This document shows positions 15,151 to 22,318 of a stretch of 30,614 nucleotides of DNA, piece after piece. The notes under the pieces were generated by a model that saw only the letters and a program-made list of their open reading frames with translations, ran no database searches and was not told the origin of the DNA. Source of the stretch: a virus; IMG/VR virus record IMGVR_UViG_3300022698_000057, positions 1-30,614 of that record. One strand, 5' to 3'. Positions within the stretch are counted from its first letter, which is position 1. Each line of letters starts with the position of its first letter. The position numbers and the translations under genes were made by a program.

Positions 15151-15883
15151 TACTAGCCCCTTTTTGTAATTCTACCGCGATATTCCGACAGACCTTGATA
15201 ATGTTCTGGCACGCTTCAATGCGTCGGCTATCAGAGTCCAGCTCGTCAAGGTAGTCCATGAGAGCATCGATGAACGCATCTTTCTCCCCAGCCTGAGATA
15301 GACGTATACGCTCCTTAAATGTCTGTCTTTGCTGTTCCTTTTCAACGATCTCTTCAAGCAATAGCTCTTCAACTTCATCGAACGGGTCAGTTTCTTTCTC
15401 CCGCCGTTCCCTTTCCTCTTTCAGCTTCTTCCTGGACTCTTCGATCTTGTCTTGCCGTTTCTTTTCTGCCTCTGCCAGCTTGTCATCGGTACCGCGCCGC
15501 CAACCGTCCGGCTTCTTCCCAGTCTTCAGGTACTCCATCACCCGGACCCGAGCCTTCTTCTCTTCGGACTGTTTCTCAGCCGTCTCGATCTGGGCGACCT
15601 TCTGGTAGGCGTCCTGCAAATTCCAACTTGATTGGATTTTGTTCTGGTGTCGGAACAGCCCCATGTACTTACGGGCCGTCTCATCTGAGAACCGGCAGTT
15701 TTCCTCAATCCACGGGAGAAACTCGCCGTGATCCAGCGAGTCCTTCACGGTCGTCAGTATCTTCCCGGCACGGATCGCGTCCTGCACAGTACGCCTGAGC
15801 GATCTCTCGATCTGCTGGTGGAGCCGGTTCAGTTCAGCCGATGCGGTCTCTATCGAGACCTTTGGATAAGTGATCTCGTTCAT
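15143..15883 (-). CDS. DUF3102 family protein
   Basis: The 246-residue protein opens with the DUF3102 pattern: ELNRLHQQIERSLRRTVQDA, IRAGKILTTVKDSLDHGEFL, PWIEENCRFSDETARKYMGL (about 15-75). That family resembles a helix-turn-helix module seen near phage replication genes and in ParB/Noc-related settings. Residues 100-190 form a long highly charged helix rich in Glu, Lys and Arg, probably a coiled coil. The C-terminus is another helix with DALMDYLDELDSDSRRIE. Role unknown, probably DNA-binding. It overlaps the antirepressor gene by four bases. Confidence 0.72.
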   Translation of the reverse strand: MNEITYPKVSIETASAELNRLHQQIERSLRRTVQDAIRAGKILTTVKDSLDHGEFLPWIEENCRFSDETARKYMGLFRHQNKIQSSWNLQDAYQKVAQIETAEKQSEEKKARVRVMEYLKTGKKPDGWRRGTDDKLAEAEKKRQDKIEESRKKLKEERERREKETDPFDEVEELLLEEIVEKEQQRQTFKERIRLSQAGEKDAFIDALMDYLDELDSDSRRIEACQNIIKVCRNIAVELQKGASNG

Positions 15884-16386
15884 TCTTCAATCACCAACCG
15901 GGCATATCCAGCCCATCGTTCCATGCGGAAAAGACGGTTGTCGTCCTTGTACTTCTTCGTGAGAAGTTCCAGTCCTTTGCCGCTGAACACAACGTGATCC
16001 GTGACTCTCGTCTGTCCAGCCTTAGTCTGATAATAGTGAGATTTGGTGTGTCCATAACCGCGGTCTTGGTAGGCTTTCGACATTCGATATCCCTCGGCCC
16101 CACGGGAAACAATGATGCCCTCTGCTTCAAAAAGAAGATGGAGAATGTTTTGGCCCATTACCCTTGACTTGCCCTCGTTCTCCGGGAGATAAGGGATCTG
16201 AAGATGTTCCGCGACCCTTGCCATCGAGTAGTCATCACGATTCTCATAGATGATCGCATTCTCGCCTTTGAGTTCAGCATTCTCTCGGACAAGGACAAGC
16301 ATTTTAGTCTGTAGGTAACCTGGGTCTCTAAGCCGTCGCTCAACCTCCGCTTCAACCCTTTTTTCAATCTCTTCTTTGTCGCTCAT
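15880..16386 (-). CDS. Phage antirepressor-like protein with KilAC domain
   Basis: This 168-residue protein lacks the N-terminal Bro/ANT part and has a charged helical opening (MSDKEEIEKRVEAEVERRL), a spacer helix LVRENAELKGENA, and a C-terminal KilAC-like domain. The domain contains MARVAEHLQIPYL, a LHLLFEAEGIIVSRG helix-turn region, a beta part with YYQTKAGQTRVTDHVVFSGKGLELL, and a short end. KilAC domains occur in antirepressors and DNA-binding regulators that act on phage repressors or on late-gene promoters. GGAGGATCT precedes the ATG. A terminator-like hairpin lies just upstream (16406-16441), so this gene may start a separate expression unit. Confidence 0.65.
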   Translation of the reverse strand: MSDKEEIEKRVEAEVERRLRDPGYLQTKMLVLVRENAELKGENAIIYENRDDYSMARVAEHLQIPYLPENEGKSRVMGQNILHLLFEAEGIIVSRGAEGYRMSKAYQDRGYGHTKSHYYQTKAGQTRVTDHVVFSGKGLELLTKKYKDDNRLFRMERWAGYARLVIEE

Positions 16387-16405
16387 AGATCCTCCTTCAA
16401 AAACA

Positions 16406-16441
16406 GGCCCCTCCCCGAGGAATAACAGTTGGTTCGGGGCC
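16406..16441 (-). terminator. Terminator-like hairpin between SSB and antirepressor genes
   Basis: On the minus strand GGCCCC (16441-16436) can pair with GGGGCC (16411-16406), and the overlapping CCCCGA/TCGGGG pairing is an alternative. The stem is followed by TGTTTTTG, a short U-rich run. This fits a weak intrinsic terminator or attenuator read in the direction of the genes, placed just in front of the antirepressor ribosome site. Confidence 0.4.
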
Positions 16442-16477
16442 AAAAACTGCCGCAATCTAAGTATTCCCTACGACTTT

Positions 16478-16897
16478 TCAGAACGGCACATCGTCCTTGA
16501 AGTCTCCATCATCGATGTCGGCATTGAAGTCTGCTTCGGGATCGGCTGCGGGACTGTGGCCCCCACTGTTTCCGCCGCCAAACGACAACGACGATACGAC
16601 GAATTCAACCTTGCTGCGATTCTGCCCCTCTTGATTTTGCCACCGGTTCTGTCGCGCCTCGCACTGGAGAAAGAGCAGTTTCCCTTTGGTGAGATACTGC
16701 TGCAGCTTTTCTGCCCGTTTGCCGAACATCACGCAGTCAAAGAAGTTTGCCTTCTCTTCCCACTGATCTCTGTTCTTGCGCGAGTAATTGCTCGCAATAG
16801 CGAACTTGCAGATCGCCGCGCCACCGTTGGTGAATTTCAATTCCGCGTCTCGCGTAAGCCGGCCGCTCAATGCCACTGTGTTGATATCGTTTGCCAT
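16478..16897 (-). CDS. ssb: Single-stranded DNA-binding protein
   Basis: The 139-residue protein has the bacterial SSB OB fold: INTVALSGRLTRDAELKFTN at the start, then ICKFAIASNYSRK, FFDCVMFGKRAEKLQQYL and KGKLLFLQCEARQNRWQNQEG. The linker is Gly/Asp rich. The C-terminal tip FKDDVPF is the acidic hook that recruits repair and replication proteins. It coats single-stranded DNA at the phage fork. It lies two genes after the replication initiator and is one of two SSB genes in the window. AGGGAGAG precedes the ATG. Confidence 0.92.
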   Translation of the reverse strand: MANDINTVALSGRLTRDAELKFTNGGAAICKFAIASNYSRKNRDQWEEKANFFDCVMFGKRAEKLQQYLTKGKLLFLQCEARQNRWQNQEGQNRSKVEFVVSSLSFGGGNSGGHSPAADPEADFNADIDDGDFKDDVPF

Positions 16898-16912
16898 ACG
16901 CTCTCTCCCTCT

Positions 16913-17287
16913 CTATTCTTCGTCCAGTTCGAGCTGATCTTGCTCGTCTGGATCCATCGATAGCGTGAAGTCCAGGTGCTCGCCCAACACATGATCAAGC
17001 TTGTTGTAGCCGTTATCCACGGAACCTTCGAAGCTCACGTAGATGAACGTTCCATCTTTTGTCACGGTTGTCCTGGTTGTGCGCATTCGGCCAGTCAACA
17101 TCCCAACCTCTTTGTCTCCCGCGAATGCTCGAAGCTCTGTTTTCCCGGCTGGATGAAACTTGAACAATTCCACCACATCCACGCTGCCATCAAACAGCGG
17201 GCAGTTGATCTGTACCGTCCCGCTCAGTCCGGTAGCCTTGTCTACGCTCCGTTTCGCATGCAGAATCCCGCTAAATCTCGTCTCCAT
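16913..17287 (-). CDS. Hypothetical protein of the replication module
   Basis: A 124-residue beta-rich protein starting METRFSGILHAKRSVDKATG, with VQINCPLFDGSVDVVELFKF, FAGDKEVGMLTGRMRTTR and an acidic tail (MDPDEQDQLELDEE). The beta pattern and the acidic tail just ahead of an SSB recall proteins that bind nucleic acid through an OB-like fold, but I do not recognise a family. It starts directly after the previous stop (no gap), with AGGAGG in the end of that gene, so translation is coupled. Confidence 0.62.
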   Translation of the reverse strand: METRFSGILHAKRSVDKATGLSGTVQINCPLFDGSVDVVELFKFHPAGKTELRAFAGDKEVGMLTGRMRTTRTTVTKDGTFIYVSFEGSVDNGYNKLDHVLGEHLDFTLSMDPDEQDQLELDEE

Positions 17288-17866
17288 TCAGACCTCCTGT
17301 GCGCTCTTCGACGCACGTATGTGGCGATGGATCTCTTCTCTCACCGCCTCGTCCGCGAACGGCCCTTGCATGATGTTGACATGCTTGCCCCCGTTCTTTT
17401 CGATGCACCACAGCCAGTGTCTTTCATACACGGTTGCGTTGCCCTTCATCGCTCTCACTCGAACCCTCTCTCGTTCCGCATGGTTCAGCTCTTCATCTTG
17501 CTCAGCAAGTAGCTTGTCTGGATCCACCTTCATTGCAGATCCGACTTTCCGCAGAAACATTGCCCACGATTCTCTCGTACCGCCAGAACTCTCGGGCGGT
17601 GGCAACGCCTTCTGCTTCGGCTCTGCATATACCTCTGGCCGATCCATCTTCGATGCTGCCCGCTCGACGTCGGCAAGCTCAGGTAGGTTCCTTCCGCGAC
17701 CAGAAAAGCTCCTGGTCACCTCATCGAATAGCGCCTCCGCGTACCGATACGGAACATTGTCAAACCGATCGAGTATCGAAGCTCGCACCCGATCCGTATA
17801 CGATAGGCTTCGCTCTGTCGAGTAGTACTGTTCGAATGCCTTACAGAGATTCATCCCCTCGCTCAT
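17288..17866 (-). CDS. Possible helicase loader/inhibitor (G39P-like)
   Basis: This 192-residue protein follows the initiator and overlaps it by four bases. The first 75 residues (CKAFEQYYSTERSLSYTDRV ... PYRYAEALFDEVTRSF ... RNLPELADVERAA) are helical and resemble the N-terminal part of phage helicase loaders such as SPP1 G39P in pattern (short helices, then LPxxADV). The middle is Pro/Gly-rich and the C-terminus is helical with HWLWCIEKNGGKHVNIMQGP. No Walker motif is seen, so it is not a DnaC-type ATPase. The replication role is inferred from order and pattern only. Confidence 0.5.
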   Translation of the reverse strand: MSEGMNLCKAFEQYYSTERSLSYTDRVRASILDRFDNVPYRYAEALFDEVTRSFSGRGRNLPELADVERAASKMDRPEVYAEPKQKALPPPESSGGTRESWAMFLRKVGSAMKVDPDKLLAEQDEELNHAERERVRVRAMKGNATVYERHWLWCIEKNGGKHVNIMQGPFADEAVREEIHRHIRASKSAQEV

Positions 17867-18663
17867 CGGCGCTGCCTATTGTTCCAGTCCTCTTCGGTCT
17901 CATAGACAACACCTGTCTTCGGATCAACGGCGAACGGCTGCTTTCTTTTGTGGACCTCGACACGCATCTTCTGTTCGATGTCTCGCCAGTACCGCACAAG
18001 TCGCGACGGCAGAAACGGCTGCTCCCGCCAGAACCGATCCCCGCCTCTCTCGATCATCCACTGAAACGCCCGAACCATCGCCACAGCTTTTCCCTGCGGA
18101 TCTTCCGGATTGTCACGAATAACAAGCTGGCGAATCTTCTTCACCATCTGCCGTTCTTTCCCGAAGTTGGGATAGTCGCCAGACTCAAGAAACAGTTCAT
18201 CGATCGTCTTGTCGATTGGATGCTTCATCGGTGTGGGTGACGCCACAGGCGTATTCTCTGGTTCTATATTAGTCTGGTTCAATGGATCTGGTTCTTGGTC
18301 ATCTGGTGACCAAGGGTTGGTCATCTGGTGACCAAGGGGTTGGTCATCCTGTGACCTACCCTGTAACGATGATGCCAATCTGTAGATAGTGGACTCATAC
18401 CGCTGCGTTGTTTTGTCCCACCGACGTTCTATCGTCAACCACCCAAGTTGCTCCAATTCGACAAGCGCTTGCTTGACCTTATTCCGACTCGCCCCCGTCA
18501 GTTTTGCCAATCGCGACTGACTCGGCCATGCGAAACGCTCTTTGTTGGCATGCATAGCAATCGCGCTGAATAGTGCGATGTGATAGACGTTTGTCCGCCC
18601 ATCTTTGATCAGTTCGTCTGGCACCTGAAAGAATGGCACCTCGTAGCGCAGGGTGTCTTTCAT
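17863..18663 (-). CDS. Replication initiator (O-like, winged helix), gene carries origin iterons
   Basis: The 266-residue protein has an N-terminal winged-helix domain (about residues 20-98: FQVPDELIKDGRTNVYHIAL ... PSQSRLAKLTGASRNKVKQA ... LEQLGWLTIERRWD), a linker rich in Asn, Pro, Asp and Gln (105-150), and a helical C-terminal domain (GKERQMVKKIRQLVIRDN ...). The architecture matches phage O-like initiators that bind the origin and load the helicase through partners. Three palindromic iterons lie inside the linker coding sequence. GGGAGGGAG precedes the ATG at 18663. Its transcript should start at the promoter near 18782, with a folded leader between. The open frame upstream (to 18777) is within that leader. 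Confidence 0.77.
   Translation of the reverse strand: MKDTLRYEVPFFQVPDELIKDGRTNVYHIALFSAIAMHANKERFAWPSQSRLAKLTGASRNKVKQALVELEQLGWLTIERRWDKTTQRYESTIYRLASSLQGRSQDDQPLGHQMTNPWSPDDQEPDPLNQTNIEPENTPVASPTPMKHPIDKTIDELFLESGDYPNFGKERQMVKKIRQLVIRDNPEDPQGKAVAMVRAFQWMIERGGDRFWREQPFLPSRLVRYWRDIEQKMRVEVHKRKQPFAVDPKTGVVYETEEDWNNRQRR
18295..18358. repeat. Three palindromic iterons, probable replication origin
   Basis: Three copies of TTGGTCATCTGGTGACCAA, an inverted repeat with TTGGTCA and TGACCAA arms around TCTGG, start at 18295, 18317 and 18340. The first two are identical over 19 bases; the third is diverged at the right arm. Spacings of 22 and 23 bases put all copies on one face of the helix. They sit in the linker of the initiator gene, like the lambda ori iterons in O. 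The stretch 18250-18294 just beyond (on the downstream, low-coordinate side) is relatively AT-rich and could be the unwinding site. Confidence 0.75.
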
Positions 18664-18681
18664 GCTCCCTCCCAAAAGAAA

Positions 18682-18746
18682 GCGCCCCCGGTTGGGCACC
18701 CCGAAAGGCTGGACGTCGAAACGTTCCTTTCGGCAACCGGGAGCGC
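18682..18746 (-). promoter_or_regulatory. Long leader hairpin upstream of the initiator ribosome site
   Basis: On the minus strand GCGCTCCCGGTTG (18746-18734) pairs with CAACCGGGGGCGC (18694-18682). CCGAAAGG (18733-18726) then pairs with CCTTTCGG (18708-18701), and a small ACGT/ACGT stem encloses a UUCG loop. Six nucleotides, GGTGCC (18700-18695), bulge out on the 3' side. The single non-Watson-Crick pair is G-U in the minus-strand RNA but would be C-A on the plus strand, so the RNA reading is favoured. The stem is followed by TTTCTTTT and the ribosome site, a terminator/attenuator-like layout. Confidence 0.7.
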
Positions 18747-18781
18747 AAGTATTATCGGCTTGTCTGCGTGGTGCCAACGCA

Positions 18782-18817
18782 TGGACCCATTATACCAGCT
18801 ATCCATCTTTTTGTGAA
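18782..18817 (-). promoter_or_regulatory. Sigma70-type promoter for the replication operon
   Basis: On the minus strand a -35 box TTCACA (18817-18812, five of six consensus bases) is followed after exactly 17 bases by TATAAT (18794-18789). The predicted start is near 18782. The boxes lie over the end of the AbrB-type gene. The transcript would have a leader of about 119 nt before the initiator ATG at 18663. Confidence 0.75.
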
Positions 18818-18996
18818 TGGACTTCGCGGATCCGGGCAACCAGATTCTCACCGTCGTAAAACACGTCAGCCTCAAGATCCTGGTTGCGATCGATACCCGC
18901 TACGACGAAGAACGCCGGCGGGATTGTCAGCCTCATGGATCCGCCAGTCTTGTTGACTTTCGCTGGCTTTTCAGATACCGGCAGTTTCATGTTCAT
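18799..18996 (-). CDS. AbrB/SpoVT-type DNA-binding protein
   Basis: A 65-residue protein that fits the swapped-hairpin AbrB fold: KPAKVNKTGGSMRLTIPPAF, then GIDRNQDLEADVFYDGENLV and a short end. The SMRLTIPPAF strand is the family signature. As antitoxins or transition-state regulators these dimers bind operator DNA. No toxin gene is adjacent (the next genes are the initiator and a nuclease), so it more likely controls phage promoters, including the one that overlaps its own 3' end. The ATG at 18996 follows GGAAGGAG and is two bases after the upstream stop. Confidence 0.78.
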   Translation of the reverse strand: MNMKLPVSEKPAKVNKTGGSMRLTIPPAFFVVAGIDRNQDLEADVFYDGENLVARIREVHSQKDG

Positions 18997-18998
18997 CA

Positions 18999-19988
18999 CT
19001 ACTCCTTCCCATCGCTTCCCGCCGATAGGTACGGGTTCCCAATCTTCACGCAGATGTCTTTCAGACCACAGTATCGTTCACATCTGCGCCCGTCCCACGC
19101 CTCTTCTTTCGTGCATGGCGGTGGAGCGTTCTCAATCACCGCCTGTTCGTAATCCCGCCCAGCCTCGACGGACATTCGATATCCTTCGTACGCCGACAGT
19201 AGCGCATCGCGCTTCTTGTTGAAGTACTCCATGACCTTCTCATCATCCATCTTCGGGATCCAGAACGAATACGTGTTGTGCTCAACCCCGCGACTCCGCG
19301 CCGCCTGGGTGCCTCCGTCTCTCACCGGCACGAAGATACGCATACGAGAAATCTTCACCGGCTCACCGTCGACCTCAAGCTCTGCTTCGGCGCGGATCCG
19401 ATAGTGGTTCAGTTGCAAATCCCATTCCGGTACTTCCCGATTTCCAGGGTCCATCTCGTAGTAGGTTTCCGTTCGTGGGTCGCCCTTCTGGAAGCCGTTT
19501 CCGCTCCGTTTGTACAGCACCGGATTGCCAGCCTCATCCACCATTGGCCGCTCACGCTTCACGAGCCCTAAGCCCTTCAGCACCTTGTAAGATCCTGAGA
19601 CTTTGTAGTCGTCGAGAATGAACTTTCCCGGAGCCTGGGGATCTTCTTCCAGATGATCAGCGACTCCGCTAATCTCACCCTGATCAAAGAACGTCTCTGC
19701 AAGATCGCCCCGAAGCTTCGCTTGCCGCTCCATCTTTGAATGCCCTCGGCTCCCGATGATCCTGAACGCCTGTTGATCTGGGTCAATCGCATAGTCGACA
19801 AGGATCTCCAGGTACGCAAGCCGCGTACCGCGAATGAGCTGCGTCGTGCTCGTTGTCCCTCGCCACTCCCGATTTGACGCACATTCCATGAGGTACGGTG
19901 TCGGATACTGCTCGATCAACAATCCTTCGTTGATCACCGTCTCAGCTTCCATCAGTTCGCCGTCTGGCATAATGAACCACTTGATCAT
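18999..19988 (-). CDS. Cas4/AddB-like PD-(D/E)XK exonuclease with iron-sulfur cysteines
   Basis: The 329-residue protein has a RecB-type nuclease core: His83 (GSRGHSKMER), Asp111 (ISGVADHLEE) and FILDDYKVSG with Asp127 and Lys129. A cysteine near the N-terminus (PYLMECASNREWRG, Cys36) and three near the C-terminus (Cys292, 303, 307 and 313, of which three would ligate) reproduce the arrangement that holds a 4Fe-4S cluster in Cas4 and AddB. It lies in a recombination group with a putative annealing protein and an HNH protein. A lambda-exo-like role (making 3' tails for annealing) is plausible. No cas genes or CRISPR arrays are in the window. The ATG overlaps the previous stop by four bases. 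Confidence 0.78.
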   Translation of the reverse strand: MIKWFIMPDGELMEAETVINEGLLIEQYPTPYLMECASNREWRGTTSTTQLIRGTRLAYLEILVDYAIDPDQQAFRIIGSRGHSKMERQAKLRGDLAETFFDQGEISGVADHLEEDPQAPGKFILDDYKVSGSYKVLKGLGLVKRERPMVDEAGNPVLYKRSGNGFQKGDPRTETYYEMDPGNREVPEWDLQLNHYRIRAEAELEVDGEPVKISRMRIFVPVRDGGTQAARSRGVEHNTYSFWIPKMDDEKVMEYFNKKRDALLSAYEGYRMSVEAGRDYEQAVIENAPPPCTKEEAWDGRRCERYCGLKDICVKIGNPYLSAGSDGKE

Positions 19989-20869
19989 GTTTCCTCCATG
20001 TCTTCGTACAGGTCTTCGGGCTTCGCGATCGGATCGTAACCGAGCCGTTGTCGCGCCGTGTTGACCTTGCCAATGAGATGCGGATACGCCTCAAGCATAT
20101 CCACCCAACCTTTTGTGTGCTGCAATCCAAGGTGGATCTCAGAGGACAGGTGGAGATAATTCCACGTCTCATGACATTCACCACCCGCACCACGGCTCAC
20201 GATATGAGCCAAGTGTCCTTCTCCCGGCTCCAGGTGCCGCAGCGTTGCCTCGCAGAACGGAACTCGCTGACGGTACTCGTCAAGACTCGCATACGTTTCC
20301 TCAAGCCCATCTGTCTTCAGTTTGGACCGCCACTGCCGCCACTCGATGTAGTAGTTTTTGATCTCGTTGCTGTTCTCCATGTGCAGCCCCGCCATCGACA
20401 GCTCTCGAAACGCTCCCTCGATTACGCCCGAAAGTTCGATCGTTGTCATTTGACTCGCAGTTTTCACCACCTCCTTTTCGCGACCGTCCGGAAGGATCGC
20501 CCGCGTCCGCGGCGCGTACAATTCCAACAGCCCGTGGTAATACCCGTCGATCAATTCCTTGTCGTGCTTACCTTCTTGATGTAGTGCCATGACTTTGCAC
20601 AGCGAGAACAGAAGGGCCAATTGATCGAGCGTCTTTGATCGATACCACTTGCGAAATGCAAGCGCCATCGGTGTCTTGCGCCAAGCAGGACGATCTGTCC
20701 AATCATTGACCCATGCCCGTACATCGTCGCGTGACGACGGGTCTACCCGCACAACGAGCAATCCCGTTTTCTCTGCACGAAGATCCTCGACGTATCGTTC
20801 ACCGTCCTCTTTTCTGATCTCTACCGCCGTCGCAGCAACCATTGTCGCCTTGACGTTCTCGATCTTCAT
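19985..20869 (-). CDS. Putative HNH nuclease (HNHc_6-like) of the recombination group
   Basis: The 294-residue protein has a mostly helical N-terminal part (with LDQLALLFSLCKVMALHQEG and IEWRQWRSKLKTDG) and a C-terminal HNH-type region: Cys206, HLAHIVSRGAGGE (His219, His222), WNYLHLSSEIH (Asn237, His240, His246) and LGLQHTKGW. The pattern matches phage HNHc proteins often beside SSB and annealing genes, thought to process recombination intermediates. The N-terminal half resembles NinB-like proteins in pattern only. The ATG at 20869 has GGAGGGAG upstream and overlaps the previous stop (ATGA). Confidence 0.7.
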   Translation of the reverse strand: MKIENVKATMVAATAVEIRKEDGERYVEDLRAEKTGLLVVRVDPSSRDDVRAWVNDWTDRPAWRKTPMALAFRKWYRSKTLDQLALLFSLCKVMALHQEGKHDKELIDGYYHGLLELYAPRTRAILPDGREKEVVKTASQMTTIELSGVIEGAFRELSMAGLHMENSNEIKNYYIEWRQWRSKLKTDGLEETYASLDEYRQRVPFCEATLRHLEPGEGHLAHIVSRGAGGECHETWNYLHLSSEIHLGLQHTKGWVDMLEAYPHLIGKVNTARQRLGYDPIAKPEDLYEDMEET

Positions 20870-21072
20870 CACTCCCTCCACTCAAGACAGCCGGGAGTAT
20901 CGCACCAGCCGTGTGATTTCCACGTCCAGCCGTTGATCCCGTATCTGATCCTGCCTGTCTCGCAGACAGGACACTTCACGTATCCGTCCACGTTTCTGTG
21001 GAACTTCTTGTCCATCCGGTGTTCCCGTTTCAGCCGAGACACCAGCAGCCGTATCTCTTGGTCACGATCCAT
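20869..21072 (-). CDS. Zinc-finger-like small protein
   Basis: The 67-residue product has a basic helix, then VKCPVCETGRIRYGINGW, a short spacer, and WCDTPGCLEWRE. The CPxC...NG...C.T.GCxxW pattern is a known phage/integrative-element zinc-finger motif. It likely binds one zinc ion. The function is not known. It lies between the annealing-like and HNH genes. I use the second of two close ATGs (21072), for which AAGGG is better placed; it overlaps the upstream gene by 11 bases. Confidence 0.68.
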   Translation of the reverse strand: MDRDQEIRLLVSRLKREHRMDKKFHRNVDGYVKCPVCETGRIRYGINGWTWKSHGWCDTPGCLEWRE

Positions 21073-21874
21073 TTTCATCCCTTGTCGCAATGAGTTCGTC
21101 GACTTGATCACGAATCCTCCGACACGCCTCGTCATTGTTCACACTCTCGAACAACCGGCGCTTCCAATCGTCGAACTCCTTTTGCGTGATCAGCTTTGCA
21201 TTCCGCGCCTTTGTTAGCCATGACCCAGTGACGCGCAGAATGTCCCTGACCTCTGACGAATACTCCGGCACTGTCGCGCTATCCTCACCCGCCGAATTCT
21301 CTTTTCCTGGCGTGACGTTCCGAATCTTTTTCGCGCCCCGGATCTCAAAGCCGCCAAAAATCTCCCGGATCATCGCATTGATAATCGGCGCTCCAACCAG
21401 CTCTTCTACTCCACGCTTCAAAGCGCGAGTCTCCGATGTCGCCACGGCATCGTGATAAGCCCTCAGGTTGCCTTTCTTTCCCTTTGCTGTTGTTTCCTTC
21501 GTGGAACAGGCACCCTGGACCTCAGTCGACCTCTCTGGGCTGTTGATATCAAATATCTCGACGATCGTGTTGACAAGAACTTCGCCATCGAGTGGCGTCG
21601 TTGTTGTCCTGGTGTTCCGCTTTCCGTACTCGAATACCCGCATCGCCTTCAGTGCGAACCCGCGCTGGATATCGAAATTGCCGTTGCCGTGCTTGTCGGT
21701 GAATACGATAAAGTCCTGGTTGGCATCCCACTTGTCCATTTCGCCACGCTCGACCACCGGGCTGCGATCTGCCAGCTCGTAGAGCGTGCGATACTTCTGC
21801 CTCAGATCGTCTGTGGCAAGTAACGGGGCAACCGTACTGATAAACTCTGTCAATTCCTTGTTCTCATCGCTCAT
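21062..21874 (-). CDS. Possible single-strand annealing protein (Rad52/Erf-like)
   Basis: The 270-residue protein has an N-terminal region (MSDENKELTEFISTVAPLLA) and a VERGEMDKWDANQDFIVFTD... beta part, and then LRAYHDAVATSETRALKRGV followed by EELVGAPIINAMIREIFGG. The ATSETRALKRGVEEL helix is like the signature of Erf/Sak/Rad52-type phage annealing proteins (ATxARAlxRal). The C-terminus is helical and charged. With the Cas4-like nuclease next door it would form an exonuclease-annealing pair. The assignment rests on one motif and neighbours. The start at 21874 overlaps the upstream stop by 11 bases. Confidence 0.55.
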   Translation of the reverse strand: MSDENKELTEFISTVAPLLATDDLRQKYRTLYELADRSPVVERGEMDKWDANQDFIVFTDKHGNGNFDIQRGFALKAMRVFEYGKRNTRTTTTPLDGEVLVNTIVEIFDINSPERSTEVQGACSTKETTAKGKKGNLRAYHDAVATSETRALKRGVEELVGAPIINAMIREIFGGFEIRGAKKIRNVTPGKENSAGEDSATVPEYSSEVRDILRVTGSWLTKARNAKLITQKEFDDWKRRLFESVNNDEACRRIRDQVDELIATRDENGS

Positions 21875-22094
21875 TGCCCTTGACCTCCCGTTCCTCTTCG
21901 TAGTTCCTGCACAGAGCCATTTTCCACACAGGATCAAACAGCACTGGGTAATAGAACCACCCGTTCCTAACACCGTGTCGATCTCCGGGCATTCCCGGAT
22001 CTGGCTTTGCGCATCGAATGTGCGCATTGCCCGGAACTTTTCTTCTGTGGATACATGACCAACATTCGTTGTGCATTGTACGAGCTTCGCTCAT
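21864..22094 (-). CDS. Cysteine-rich phage protein
   Basis: A 76-residue protein with a zinc-ribbon look: NECWSCIHRRKVPGNAHIRC, then HGVRNGWFYYPVLFDPVWKM and ALCRNYEEE. The C..C...C...C spacing and the NGWFxYPxxFDPxW phrase are common in small phage proteins of unknown function. It overlaps its upstream neighbour by four bases (ATGA). The four cysteines probably bind zinc. Role unknown. Confidence 0.72.
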   Translation of the reverse strand: MSEARTMHNECWSCIHRRKVPGNAHIRCAKPDPGMPGDRHGVRNGWFYYPVLFDPVWKMALCRNYEEEREVKGNER

Positions 22095-22318
22095 CTTTCA
22101 CGCTCCTCAATCATCGCGTCAGCCGCAGCATACGCGCTCTTGGCAATGAATTCCCACGCATCGTTGTCGCCCCGAGCCACGATCCCCATGAGCGCCTGAC
22201 CCGCGAAGTAGTCTCGTAGCGACATGCCGCTCTGCGCCTCGCGCTTATGCGGGCGATCCCAATATGTATTCTCCGAATACGGCCTTGGAAAAGCCGCGCC
22301 ACCATTTTGTGTATTCAA
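22091..22318 (-). CDS. Small phage protein with a TTG start
   Basis: A 75-residue protein that reads NTQNGGAAFPRP, then REAQSGMSLRDYFAGQALMG, then a helical end KSAYAAADAMIEERER. The AFPRP...GMSLRDYFA...AYxxADAM pattern occurs in many phages and its role is unknown. The only sensible start is TTG at 22318, preceded by GAGGCAG and overlapping the previous stop by four bases (TTGA). Open frame upstream of it is ignored. Confidence 0.75.
   Translation of the reverse strand: MNTQNGGAAFPRPYSENTYWDRPHKREAQSGMSLRDYFAGQALMGIVARGDNDAWEFIAKSAYAAADAMIEERER

Noticed and set aside
15319-15798. Plus-strand frame of 159 codons opposite the DUF3102 gene
   Set aside because: The minus frame has a clear DUF3102 motif and coiled coil; the opposite product is Ser/Pro/Arg-rich and has no start signal.
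18295-18358. CRISPR array
   Set aside because: The three repeats are 19 bases with 3-4-base gaps and lie in a coding linker; there are no spacers and no cas genes.
18999-19988. Cas4 as part of a CRISPR system
   Set aside because: The Cas4-like nuclease has phage recombination neighbours, and no Cas1, Cas2 or array is present in the window.
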